Below, one piece after another: positions 25,289 through 33,831 of a stretch of DNA of 64,000 nt. The notes under the pieces were generated by a model, which was given only the letters and a program-made list of their open reading frames with translations, had not been told where the DNA came from and made no database searches. The position numbers were made by a program, and so were the translations under genes. This DNA comes from JAAYED01 sp040772225 (lineage in GTDB: Bacteria > Chloroflexota > Anaerolineae > UBA1429), in assembly GCA_040772225.1 (NCBI GenBank), contig JAXGYO010000002.1, positions 1,054,001 through 1,118,000 of the forward strand, written 5' to 3'. Within the stretch, counting starts at the first letter, position 1, and each line of letters begins with the position of its first letter.

Positions 25289-25459
25289 GCAATGATAGGG
25301 CACAGCGGCATCGTGCAGGCCGCCTGAGGTGGCAGCGAGAAGTGTTTCCGTTACCATGCCGTCCTTTATGGGGCCTTTACGCCTCCTCCGTACTATGCGC
25401 GCAGCGGAGGGGCTGAAGACAATTGAGTTTGAAGTAGACACACATTCGGAGGGAGAGAA

Positions 25460-25654
25460 ATGAACGCACTTTATTGGACGATCCGGAACTTTGTCGAGGC
25501 CCCTCGCGAAGAGGGCCAGACGATGGCCGAGTATGCCTTGATCCTCGTTCTCATCGCCATCGTGGTGATTGTTGCGCTGTCAGCCCTCGGTGTCTCCATC
25601 AACGGCATCTTCGAAGACATATCAGGCAAGCTCGACGACTATCCGATTAACTGA
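25460..25654 (+). CDS. flp: Flp-type pilin 2
   Basis: The 64-residue product has a leader of about 18 residues, the motif REEGQTMAEYALI with the conserved Glu, and the helix LILVLIAIVVIVALSALGVS. The tail is FEDISGKLDDYPIN. GGAGGGAGAG precedes the ATG. The two pilins share the core motif but differ in leader and tail, so they may be major and minor subunits or alternates. The 188 bp between them hold only the weak hairpin, and the 194 bp before cpaB show no gene. Confidence 0.87.
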   Translation: MNALYWTIRNFVEAPREEGQTMAEYALILVLIAIVVIVALSALGVSINGIFEDISGKLDDYPIN

Positions 25655-25848
25655 GCACAGCAGCAGGCTGTCCCAAGGGCAACGGCCTGCACGATACGAC
25701 GCTCTCGCGTAGATTTACAAATCTGCAGGTCCGACTCAAGCGAGCGGGCCTGCAGGCTTCGGTTGTGAGTGATTTCGCCCCATCCGTCCTAGTGACGTTA
25801 CCGTTAGACACTAGATGACTTGGGTGATGCAATCAAAGGGGGATAGGT

Positions 25849-26721
25849 TTGGCGAGACTGAGGGGCTGCATCTGGTTGGTCGCGGGGCTCTTGATCGCCG
25901 TACTGGCGGGCGTGATGGCCTATCTGTACCTGGACCGGGCCGCCCAGGAGTCCGCCGAGGCGGTGGTGGACACAACGCCCAAAGTGCAGGTGGTGGTGGC
26001 CGCCCGGGCCGTGCTCGTGCGCACCCAGCTCACGGAGGCGGACCTGCGTTTGGCCGAGTTCGCCGTCGACACCGTCCCCGCCGGCAGCCTCAGCAGCGTC
26101 CCCGATGCCGTCGGCCGCATCACCACCGTGGACCTCTACCCGGGCGAGCCGATCCTGGCCCAGCGCCTGGTGGACCCCAACATGGTCACCGGCGACGGGC
26201 GCCACGCCCTGCTGCTGGCCCCTGAAGAGATCCTCATGGCCTTCCCCGCCGCCGACCTGATGGGCACGCTCACCGTGCTCAAGCCTGGCGACCGGGTGGA
26301 CCTCTACATCTCGCTGGAGATCCCCTGGGACCGCGAACTGATCGGCGTGGGCGCAGGTGCCGGCGGCGCCGAAGGCGCCGAGGCGCCCGAGGCTGAGCTG
26401 ACCACCTTTATCGTGCTGCAGAACGTGGGGATCGCCGCCCTGCCCGGGTCGCTGCCCGAGGATGCCGCGGAGCAGCAGGCCGCCGGCGGCTTGCTTGGAA
26501 CGGATACGCAACCGCAGCAGGTGACGACCGAGCCGGCCGACGCGATCCTGTTCACCCTGGCGCCCCAGGATGCCCTGGTGCTCAAATACGTCATGGACAG
26601 GGGCGCCGTACAGGATATCGTCCTGCGGGCCCCCGGCGCCGAGACGCCCTTTGAGACCGAGCCCGTCAACATCGATTACATCATTAACCGGTATGATTTG
26701 CCCACGGAAGTGGGACGGTAG
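25849..26721 (+). CDS. cpaB: Flp pilus assembly protein CpaB
   Basis: The 290-residue product has one N-terminal membrane segment (residues 7-27) and a SAF domain (VVVAARAVLVRTQLTEADL, TVDLYPGEPILAQRLV), followed by the CpaB/RcpC C-terminal domain (MGTLTVLKPGDRVDLYISL). An Ala/Gly/Glu-rich insert lies near residue 170. The start is TTG 25849 with GGGGGA about 6-10 nt upstream. In secretin-bearing bacteria CpaB works with the CpaC secretin; here no secretin gene is seen, so it probably acts in the extracytoplasmic cell-wall zone. Confidence 0.85.
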   Translation: MARLRGCIWLVAGLLIAVLAGVMAYLYLDRAAQESAEAVVDTTPKVQVVVAARAVLVRTQLTEADLRLAEFAVDTVPAGSLSSVPDAVGRITTVDLYPGEPILAQRLVDPNMVTGDGRHALLLAPEEILMAFPAADLMGTLTVLKPGDRVDLYISLEIPWDRELIGVGAGAGGAEGAEAPEAELTTFIVLQNVGIAALPGSLPEDAAEQQAAGGLLGTDTQPQQVTTEPADAILFTLAPQDALVLKYVMDRGAVQDIVLRAPGAETPFETEPVNIDYIINRYDLPTEVGR

Positions 26722-27083
26722 ACGGACCACAGACCATGGACCATGGACGATGGCGGTGGGTACACCGCGGCGCTGAGTACTGCGCTTGACCATGGACGAT
26801 GGAGTTCGGAAAGTCTGACCATGGACCATAGACGATGGACGATGCGTCTCGTCCATGGTCCGTTTGTTTGATAGGCTTTGCGGCGCGAAAGCGCATGTGC
26901 GCTTTGCGTCAAAATCCGGTATAATCTGTGGCAGGCTCGGATTGCGGGCCCTTTGCCGAACACCATGGACTGGCACGGCCTGAAGGCAGGCGGTGAGCGT
27001 TGTACTGAGCGCAGCGCTGTACTCAGCGCCACGCTCTAGTGAGCGTCATCGTCTATCGTCTATGGTCTATGGTCTATGGTCTG
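26722..27083. repeat. Heptamer-repeat element with inverted ends
   Basis: The left part holds tandem heptamers of the form GACCATG, GACCATA and GACGATG (26724-26752, 26788-26802, 26817-26844). The right end (27047-27083) holds the same heptamers inverted (CATCGTC, TATCGTC, then TATGGTC three times). Inside these, GGCGCTGAGTACTGCGCT (26768-26785) has an imperfect inverted partner at 27011-27033. The centre carries AAAGCGCATGTGCGCTTT (26888-26905) and TATAAT (26920-26925), a possible -10 without a clear -35. The whole 360-bp interval between cpaB and tadZ is therefore MITE-like. No gene is supported in it. Confidence 0.6.
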
Positions 27084-27104
27084 CGACTGCCACGGAGGCC
27101 GCCT

Positions 27105-28304
27105 TTGCCGACCAACCCATCCCGCCCCCTGCGCATCCTGTTGGTGGCCCCCGCCGCCGCGCTGCGCGATGAGATCCAGACCGCACTGCAGGCGCTGGAC
27201 GCCGGCCACCTGCTCTACCATGCCGCCAGCGGCGACCTGGCCGGCGCCCGGGCCGAGGAGCTGCGCCCCGATGTGATCCTGGTGGATGAAGGCATTGCCG
27301 GCGCATTCGAGCTGATCGGCCGCCTGGCGCAGGACGCGCCCGCCGCCGTCCTGATCTACCTGGCCAGCCGGGGGGCCACCGAGGCGATCGCCGAGGCGAC
27401 CTTTGCCGGGGCGCGCACCTTTCTGAGCAAACCCGTCCAGGCCGAGGCGCTGGGGCGCATCCTGGGCCAGATCGCCGCCCGCACCCGGGCCGCCGACCGC
27501 CCCGCCCCGCATGAGGACCAGACCCGGGTGATCGTCTTTTGCGCGCCCAAGGGGGGCACCGGCCGCACGTCGCTGGCCATCAACACCGCCCTGGGCCTGC
27601 TCCAGGCGGGGGAGCAATCCGTCGCCCTGGTGGACGCGGACTATGCCGCCCCCGCGGTGGACGTGATGCTCAACCTGTACCCGGAGCGCACCATCGCCGA
27701 CCTGCTGCCCCGCCTGGCGCAGCTCGACGAGTCGCTGCTGCAGGGGGTGCTGGCCACCCACGCCAGCGGGCTGCGGGTGCTCATGGCCCCCGCGCCGGAT
27801 GCCCTGGATGCCTACACCATCGGCCCGATGCAGATCGAGCAGATTCTGGGAGCCATGGGGCGCCTCTACCGCTGGATCCTCATCGACCTGGGCCTGCCCA
27901 TGGACGAGAGCGCGCTGGCCTGGGTCGATGCCTCGGACCTGATCGTGCTCTCGGTGCTCCCCGAGATGGCGGGCCTGCGCAACATGCGCCTGCTGATCGA
28001 TGCCCTGCTGGCGCGGGGGGTGGACCCGGAGCGCCTCTGGGTGGTGGTCAACCGCAGCACCATCGCCGGCGGGATCAGCATCGCGGATATTGAGAAACGG
28101 CTGCACACCGATGTGCGCCACACGATCCCCGACGACCAGCCGCTGGCCACGCAGGCGGTGAACCGGGGGGTGCCCGTGATCGCCAGCCACCGCCGGGGCG
28201 CGCTGGTGCGCGCCTACCGCGGGCTGGCCGCGGCGCTGCGCCGCACCCTGGGCGTCGCGGAGGAGCCCGGTGCCCGCAAGCGATTTTTCAGCAGGCGCCG
28301 CTAG
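27105..28304 (+). CDS. tadZ: TadZ/CpaE-like pilus localisation ATPase
   Basis: The 399-residue product starts at TTG 27105, chosen because GGAGG lies 6 nt upstream and upstream in-frame codons fall in the heptamer repeat. Residues 8-130 form a receiver-like domain (RILLVAPAAALRDEIQTAL, DVILVDEG, FLSKPVQAEALGRIL). A MinD/ParA-like ATPase follows, with the deviant Walker A as KGGTGRTS (signature Lys149; Arg154 replaces the usual second Lys). ALVDADYAAPAVDVML and ILIDLGLPMDE complete it. TadZ proteins place the pilus machine in the cell. The Lys-to-Arg change occurs in this family but may alter ATP use. Confidence 0.85.
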   Translation: MPTNPSRPLRILLVAPAAALRDEIQTALQALDAGHLLYHAASGDLAGARAEELRPDVILVDEGIAGAFELIGRLAQDAPAAVLIYLASRGATEAIAEATFAGARTFLSKPVQAEALGRILGQIAARTRAADRPAPHEDQTRVIVFCAPKGGTGRTSLAINTALGLLQAGEQSVALVDADYAAPAVDVMLNLYPERTIADLLPRLAQLDESLLQGVLATHASGLRVLMAPAPDALDAYTIGPMQIEQILGAMGRLYRWILIDLGLPMDESALAWVDASDLIVLSVLPEMAGLRNMRLLIDALLARGVDPERLWVVVNRSTIAGGISIADIEKRLHTDVRHTIPDDQPLATQAVNRGVPVIASHRRGALVRAYRGLAAALRRTLGVAEEPGARKRFFSRRR

Positions 28305-28338
28305 CCATGAGCATGCACTATTGGGAGGGACCCTGACC

Positions 28339-29301
28339 ATGCAGATCGCCAGCCCCATGCCCGTCGCCATTTTGATCGCCCTGGCCGTCCTGCTGCTCTT
28401 TGTGGCGCTCTGGCAGCGCTATGGCACGCGGGACCTGGTGGACGCGCGCCTGGGCGAGTACGGTGAGATCGTAGACGCGGGGAAAAGCTCCGCCAGACCC
28501 GCCCGGCGCGGGCCGGTCTCTCTGACGGAGCGCCTCGGCGGCTCCCTGTTGCGCCTCACCTGGGCCGAGGGGCTGGCCGACAGCCTGCGCCAGGCGGACC
28601 TGCCCTATACGGCGGTCGAGTTCGCCCTGCTGATGCTGGTGCTGGGGCTGGGGCTCTTTCTCCTGGGGACCGCCCGCGGCGGCCCGCTGATGGGCATCGT
28701 CCTGGGGGCGCTGGGGCTGTACGGCCCGGTGCTCTACCTCCGCAGCCGCGGACGCAAGCGCCGCACCCTGGTGGCCGATCAGCTCCCCGACGTGCTCACC
28801 CTGCTGGTGGGCTCGCTGCGGGCGGGCTACGGGTTGTCCCAGGCGCTGGAGGTGGTGGCCGACCAGGCCCCCGAACCCAGCAAGTCTGAGTACGGCCGGG
28901 TGATGCGCGCGGTGGAGCTGGGCGTGTCGCTGCCACAGGCACTGACCGACATGGCGGATCGCATCGGGTCTGATGACCTGGACCTGTTCGTCAGCGTCGT
29001 GAAAATCCAATTCGAGCTGGGCGGCAACCTGGCCCGCACGCTGGAGACCATCGGCGACACGATCCGCGAGCGCATCCGCCTGCAGCGCGAGATCCGCAGC
29101 CAGACGGCGCAGCAGCAGCTCAGCGGCTATGTTCTGGTGGGGCTACCGGTTTTCCTGGCCATTATGATCTCGCTGATCAATCCTGGCTTTGTCGACCCGT
29201 TGTTCGAGCCTGGCCTGGGACGCATCATGCTGATCGCGATGATTTTCCTCGAGATCGTGGGCTTTTTGCTCATGCGCAAGATCCTGGACCTGCAGGTGTA
29301 A
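28339..29301 (+). CDS. tadB: Tad secretion system inner-membrane protein TadB
   Basis: ATG 28339 follows GGGAGGG. The 320-residue product has an N-terminal membrane segment, two central segments (LLMLVLGLGLFLLGTARGGP, MGIVLGALGLYGPVLYL), and the T2SSF cytoplasmic domain (QLPDVLTLLVGSLRAGYGLSQALE, GSDDLDLFVSVVKIQFELGG). Two C-terminal segments follow. With TadC it forms the membrane platform driven by TadA. It is one base short of touching tadC. Confidence 0.9.
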   Translation: MQIASPMPVAILIALAVLLLFVALWQRYGTRDLVDARLGEYGEIVDAGKSSARPARRGPVSLTERLGGSLLRLTWAEGLADSLRQADLPYTAVEFALLMLVLGLGLFLLGTARGGPLMGIVLGALGLYGPVLYLRSRGRKRRTLVADQLPDVLTLLVGSLRAGYGLSQALEVVADQAPEPSKSEYGRVMRAVELGVSLPQALTDMADRIGSDDLDLFVSVVKIQFELGGNLARTLETIGDTIRERIRLQREIRSQTAQQQLSGYVLVGLPVFLAIMISLINPGFVDPLFEPGLGRIMLIAMIFLEIVGFLLMRKILDLQV

Positions 29302-29302
29302 C

Positions 29303-30268
29303 ATGGATGCATTCGCACGCGCGCTGATTGCAGGAATTGAATCGATCGCCAGCCCGGGGCTGGTGGCGGTCCTGGTGGCGCTGGCCATCGGCGCCCTGAT
29401 CCTGGCGCTCAGGCCGAGCCCCGCCGGGCGTTCCGTGCAGGAGCGGCTGGATGGCTATGGCGAGCCGGAGGTCGATGACCTGATCGACAACGAGCGCATG
29501 TCCCGCGGTTTCGCCGAGCGGGTGCTCTGGCCCGCCCTGCGCAGCATCCTGCGCTCTGTGGGCCGGCTCCTGCCGGGGCGCGCCACCGCGGACACGGAGC
29601 GGATGCTGGTGGTTGCCGGGCGGCCGGGGGGGCTCACAGCGCTGGATTTCTGGGGGCTGCGATTATTGCTCGCCGCAGTGGCGGGCAGTGCAATGGTGGC
29701 CCTGGCCTGGCGCGACCAGGCTCCGACTGCGGCGCTCTTCCGGGGCGCGCTGGCGGCCGGGCTGGGCTTCCTCTTACCCGTGATCTGGCTACGCTCCCGG
29801 GTCTCCTCCCGCAAGAACGAGATCCTGCGCGCGCTGCCCAACGCCCTGGACATGCTCTCCATCGGCGTGGAGGCGGGGCTGGGCTTTGAGGCCTCCATGC
29901 TCAAGGTGGGGGAGCAGTGGCAGAACGAACTCACCCGGGAGCTGCAGCGCACGGTGATGGAGATTCGCGTGGGGGTCACCCGCAACCAGGCGCTGGAGCA
30001 CCTGGCGGCCCGCACCGACGTCCCCGAGCTCAACAGCTTTGTGGCCGTCCTGGTCCAGTCCACCGAACTGGGCGTCTCCATCTCCGAGGTGCTGCACCAG
30101 CAGGCGGACCAGATGCGGGAAAAGCGCCGGCAGCGCGCCGAGGCACTGGCGCGGCAGGCGGCGGTCAAAATGCTCTTTCCCCTGGCGTTCTGCATCTTTC
30201 CCGCCTTGTTCGTCGTGATCCTCGGGCCGGCCGTCCCGCGCATCATGGAGTCGTTCAGCGGGCTCTAG
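29303..30268 (+). CDS. tadC: Tad secretion system inner-membrane protein TadC
   Basis: This 321-residue T2SSF-domain paralogue of TadB has membrane segments near residues 15-35, 115-155 and 290-315 and the domain core ALPNALDMLSIGVEAGLGFE, then VPELNSFVAVLVQSTELGVS. The C-terminus LAFCIFPALFVVILGPAVPRI is typical of TadC. It starts one base after tadB and so is co-translated. Confidence 0.9.
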   Translation: MDAFARALIAGIESIASPGLVAVLVALAIGALILALRPSPAGRSVQERLDGYGEPEVDDLIDNERMSRGFAERVLWPALRSILRSVGRLLPGRATADTERMLVVAGRPGGLTALDFWGLRLLLAAVAGSAMVALAWRDQAPTAALFRGALAAGLGFLLPVIWLRSRVSSRKNEILRALPNALDMLSIGVEAGLGFEASMLKVGEQWQNELTRELQRTVMEIRVGVTRNQALEHLAARTDVPELNSFVAVLVQSTELGVSISEVLHQQADQMREKRRQRAEALARQAAVKMLFPLAFCIFPALFVVILGPAVPRIMESFSGL

Positions 30269-30310
30269 GCCATCGTCGATCCGCATCCCTGCAACGAGGG
30301 GAGTTGACCC

Positions 30311-33300
30311 GTGACCTTCTGGTCGATCCTGTTGCTGGCCATCCTCGGGGCCTATCTGCTGTCAACTTTGGGCCCCTGGGCGGCGCTGTCGCTGCTCAAC
30401 CGCAGCCTGCGCCGCCGCATGGCCGGCGTGCCCGCCATCGAGGCCCGCGCCCGCGAGCTGGATCAGGCCCGGGCCAGCGCCCGCGCCGCCTTCCCGGAGG
30501 TGCCCCGTCCCGGAATGTACGCCGATCTGGACCGGCAGGCCCACACCCTGCTGGCGCAGCTCGCGGAGGAGGCGCAGCGGCTGGATACCCAGCGCACCGA
30601 CCTGCTCTTTTTCTCGCCCGCCGAGCCCGGCCTGCTGGATATCCTGCGCTGGGGCGCCTGGCCCCCGCTGCTGGACGCCCTGCGGGTGCTGAGCGGCCTG
30701 AACCACATCGATGAGACCATCGCCGGCAGCGAGCGGATGCTGTTCCAGCTCGATGAGCTCAAGCACAGCATCGCGGCGCTGGCGCGGGCCCCCCGGCAGC
30801 GGCTGCGGGCCGCGCTGGAGGGACTGGATGCGCTGGAGGGCACCCTGGCCGCCGACCGCGCCGAGGGCGTGAACGGCATCGCGGTGGACCCGGCCGAGAT
30901 CGCGGCGGTGCGCAGCGACCTGCACGCCGCCCTGGAGCGCATCGACCACGACCAGGAGATCGGGTTGCAGGTGCCGCAGATCTCGCGCCAGGTGGACACG
31001 GCGCTGGCCCAAGCCCACCCCGCCATCGACAGGATGCGCGCCATCCGCGACGAGGCCCGCCTGCGCCATGACGCGGCCGTGACGCGTGAGACGCTGGCCG
31101 CCGCGCTGAGCGAGGCGCGGGCCCGCGTGCAGGGGCTGTCGCCCGACGAGGGCGCTGAGGAGCAGGTCGGCGAGCTGGACGCCGCCGCGGCAGAGGTCCG
31201 CGCGATGCTGGCGCGCCTGGCGCAGCCGGAGGCGGCCGATGCCACGGACCTGGCCACAGCGGTGGCCGCCGCTGGCGCGCTGAGCGAGACGCTGGCGGCG
31301 CTGGGCTACCCGCGGGTGGCGCCAGCGCCAGAGCCGGAGACCGCCGGCGGGTACGAGGCTGAGTCGGAGGTTGCGCCGGAGCCGGCCGCGGAGGGGGAGG
31401 CGGTCGCCGCGGGCGCGCAAGTACTTGACGATGAGCCCGAGGCGGGCGAGAATGAGGTAGCGGAGGGAGCCGCTGTCGTTGCCTACGAGGCGCGGGAGCC
31501 CGGCGAGGACATGGAGGCGGCGCCCGGCGCCCTCGAGGATGAGGAGCTGACGCTTGAGCCAGAGCCGGAGCCAGAGATGCCGGCGAATCTGCCCCTGAGC
31601 GGCTATGTGCGGTCCGGCCGCGAGGCGCCCGCTGTCCCGGCAACCGCCGGCGCAGGGGGCGAGCGGGGTCTCGGCACCAGCATCACCCGGGCGGTGGAGG
31701 AGCAGTTGAGCAAAGAGGCGAGCAGGACCGAGCGCGAGGAAGAGCCCGGCGCCCACCCTGAGGAGGCCGGGACGATGGAGGCTACCGCCGGGTCCGAGGC
31801 TGCCGGCCACGCGCCCGTAGGGAAAAGGCGCAGGCTGTCCTTCTGGCCCTTACGCGGGCGCGCCCGCACTGCCCCTGCCCCAGAGCCGGAGGTACAGGTG
31901 CCCGCCGGTCCGCAGCCCGTCTATGAGCAAGCCTCGGCGGACCCTGCCTTCCAGCGAGCGATGCAGGCCATCCAGACGGACGATCACGCGGGCGGGCTGG
32001 CCACCCTGCAGGCCCTGCGCGCGCACTATCCCCATGACGACAACCTGGAGCGTGTCATCCAATGGGCCAGCATGCGCTCGGACCTAAAGCCCGAGAAAAA
32101 GGCGCGGCCGCGCCAGATCATCGTCAATTGGCGGCGGGTCGCCGTCACGGTGGTGCTGGCCTCGGCGGTCATCCTTGCCGGATTCTATGCTGTGGTCGGC
32201 GTGCGCCGCTACGTCCTGCCGGTGCTCGCCGAGCGCCGCGCTGAGACGAACTATGTGCGCCTGGTGGCGCGCTGCGACGGCCTGCTGGCGGCGGAGAATA
32301 TCGCCGAGGCGGAGACCTGCTACAACGAAGCACTGGCGCAGCGCCCCGACGACGAGGCTGTGCAGATGGCCCTGCAGGACATCGAGAGCCGCAACAAGCT
32401 GGCGGCCGCCTACTCGGCCTGCGTATCGGCCTACGACGCCGGCAACAGCGAGGAGACCCTGGCCCGCTGCCAGGAGGTGCAGATGATCGCGCCCGGGTAC
32501 CGCGACGTGCAGGATCGCATCCTGACGATCACGCAGCGCGCGCGCCTGGACGAGATCTATGAGGGGGCGGCGCAGGCCCTCGAGATGGGCCTGCTGGAGG
32601 ACGCGCTGGCGGGGTTCGAGCAACTGGCCAGCCTGGATACCAACTATCGCGCCCAGGAGGTCAAGGACGCCCGCGTGCAGATCTATATCGCGCTGGGCAG
32701 GGAGATCGTGTCGGGCAGCGACCCGCAGCTCGATCTGCTGCTGACCGCCAACAACTATTTCGCCAAAGCGCTGCAGCTCAGCCCCACCCAGCCCGAGGCC
32801 CAGCAGGAGCGCCGCCTGTCGTCGCTCTTTTCCGAGGGGGTCTCGCTGTACCAGGAGGGCCGCTGGGAGGACGCGATCGTGCGCCTGCGCGGCGTCTACG
32901 ACCAGCGCCCCTCCTACTTCCAGCAGACGCTGCTGTCGATGCTGTATGATGCCTACATCCGGAACGGCGACCAGTATCGTGCCGTCGAGGACATCGGCGC
33001 GGCGTACGAGCGCTATTATCGCGCCAGCCAGTTGCCGGTGGCCGACACGGCCCTGGCGCAGTTGCGCCTGGCCGAGGTGTTGCCCCTGATTACGCCCACA
33101 CCCATGCCGACGATCACGCCGACGCCAACCGCCACGCTGGTGCCCACGCGGCCGCCCGCCGGCGGGGTCGCCGTTGCTACGCCGCGCCCGACAGCGCTGC
33201 CGACGCCGCGACCCATGGACGCCTACGCCAACCGCATCATCTACCGCTCGCTACAGGCGGACCAGCCGGGCTATTACGTGCGCGAGGCGACCGGGGCCAA

Positions 33301-33799
33301 CCCGACCTATCTCGGGCCCACCGGCGGAAACCTGGACCAGCAGTACAAGGCGCTCCTGGACCGGTACATGTTCTCACCGGACGGCCGCTACCGCCTCTTT
33401 GTGGGTTCTACGGGCGCCAACCAGACGGCGATCTTTATAGAGCCGCCTTCGGAGGAGCGCGCGGCAGGGGCCACCAGCCAGCAGTTGACGAACCTGAACG
33501 GCCTGAGCTGGGATCCGGCCTGGTCGCCGGACGGGGGACGGATCGTGTTTGTGAGCAACACCACGGGCAGCGACGACATCTGGATCGTCAACGCGGACGG
33601 AAGCGGGCTCAGGAACCTCACCATCGGCATGCAGAGCTGGGACAAGCGGCCCTCGTGGTCCCCCGATGGCACGCGCATCGTGTTCTGGTCGGACCGCAGC
33701 GGCCTGATGCAGCTGCACGTGATGGACGCCGACGGGCAAAATGTACGCAATATCAGCCAGACCACTTGGGATGAGACCGACCCACTCTGGGTTCGCTAG
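30311..33799 (+). CDS. Two-TM TPR and beta-propeller protein in the Tad operon
   Basis: The 1162-residue product starts at GTG 30311 with GAGGGGAG upstream. In order it has an N-terminal membrane segment (residues 3-25) and a long helical, coiled-coil-like region to about 330. An acidic Glu/Pro/Ala linker (330-540) leads to a second membrane segment near 608-632. TPR-like repeats rich in Ala, Glu and Gln (640-905) precede a Thr-Pro stalk with repeated TPTP (915-955). The C-terminal TolB-like propeller blades read WDPAWSPDGGRIVFVSN and RPSWSPDGTRIVFWSD. The propeller is predicted to be outside the cell on the stalk, the coiled part inside. It lies between tadC and tadA, so it is likely a pilus or surface-sensing accessory. 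The combination is unusual and the function unknown. Confidence 0.7.
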   Translation: MTFWSILLLAILGAYLLSTLGPWAALSLLNRSLRRRMAGVPAIEARARELDQARASARAAFPEVPRPGMYADLDRQAHTLLAQLAEEAQRLDTQRTDLLFFSPAEPGLLDILRWGAWPPLLDALRVLSGLNHIDETIAGSERMLFQLDELKHSIAALARAPRQRLRAALEGLDALEGTLAADRAEGVNGIAVDPAEIAAVRSDLHAALERIDHDQEIGLQVPQISRQVDTALAQAHPAIDRMRAIRDEARLRHDAAVTRETLAAALSEARARVQGLSPDEGAEEQVGELDAAAAEVRAMLARLAQPEAADATDLATAVAAAGALSETLAALGYPRVAPAPEPETAGGYEAESEVAPEPAAEGEAVAAGAQVLDDEPEAGENEVAEGAAVVAYEAREPGEDMEAAPGALEDEELTLEPEPEPEMPANLPLSGYVRSGREAPAVPATAGAGGERGLGTSITRAVEEQLSKEASRTEREEEPGAHPEEAGTMEATAGSEAAGHAPVGKRRRLSFWPLRGRARTAPAPEPEVQVPAGPQPVYEQASADPAFQRAMQAIQTDDHAGGLATLQALRAHYPHDDNLERVIQWASMRSDLKPEKKARPRQIIVNWRRVAVTVVLASAVILAGFYAVVGVRRYVLPVLAERRAETNYVRLVARCDGLLAAENIAEAETCYNEALAQRPDDEAVQMALQDIESRNKLAAAYSACVSAYDAGNSEETLARCQEVQMIAPGYRDVQDRILTITQRARLDEIYEGAAQALEMGLLEDALAGFEQLASLDTNYRAQEVKDARVQIYIALGREIVSGSDPQLDLLLTANNYFAKALQLSPTQPEAQQERRLSSLFSEGVSLYQEGRWEDAIVRLRGVYDQRPSYFQQTLLSMLYDAYIRNGDQYRAVEDIGAAYERYYRASQLPVADTALAQLRLAEVLPLITPTPMPTITPTPTATLVPTRPPAGGVAVATPRPTALPTPRPMDAYANRIIYRSLQADQPGYYVREATGANPTYLGPTGGNLDQQYKALLDRYMFSPDGRYRLFVGSTGANQTAIFIEPPSEERAAGATSQQLTNLNGLSWDPAWSPDGGRIVFVSNTTGSDDIWIVNADGSGLRNLTIGMQSWDKRPSWSPDGTRIVFWSDRSGLMQLHVMDADGQNVRNISQTTWDETDPLWVR

Positions 33800-33831
33800 C
33801 GTGATAACACTTGCCGGAAGGTGGTAGACAT

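Noticed and set aside
26684..27032. Minus-strand frames across the heptamer element
   Set aside because: They are made largely of repeated SMV-GLWS-like translations of the heptamers and have no ribosome site, so they are not genes.
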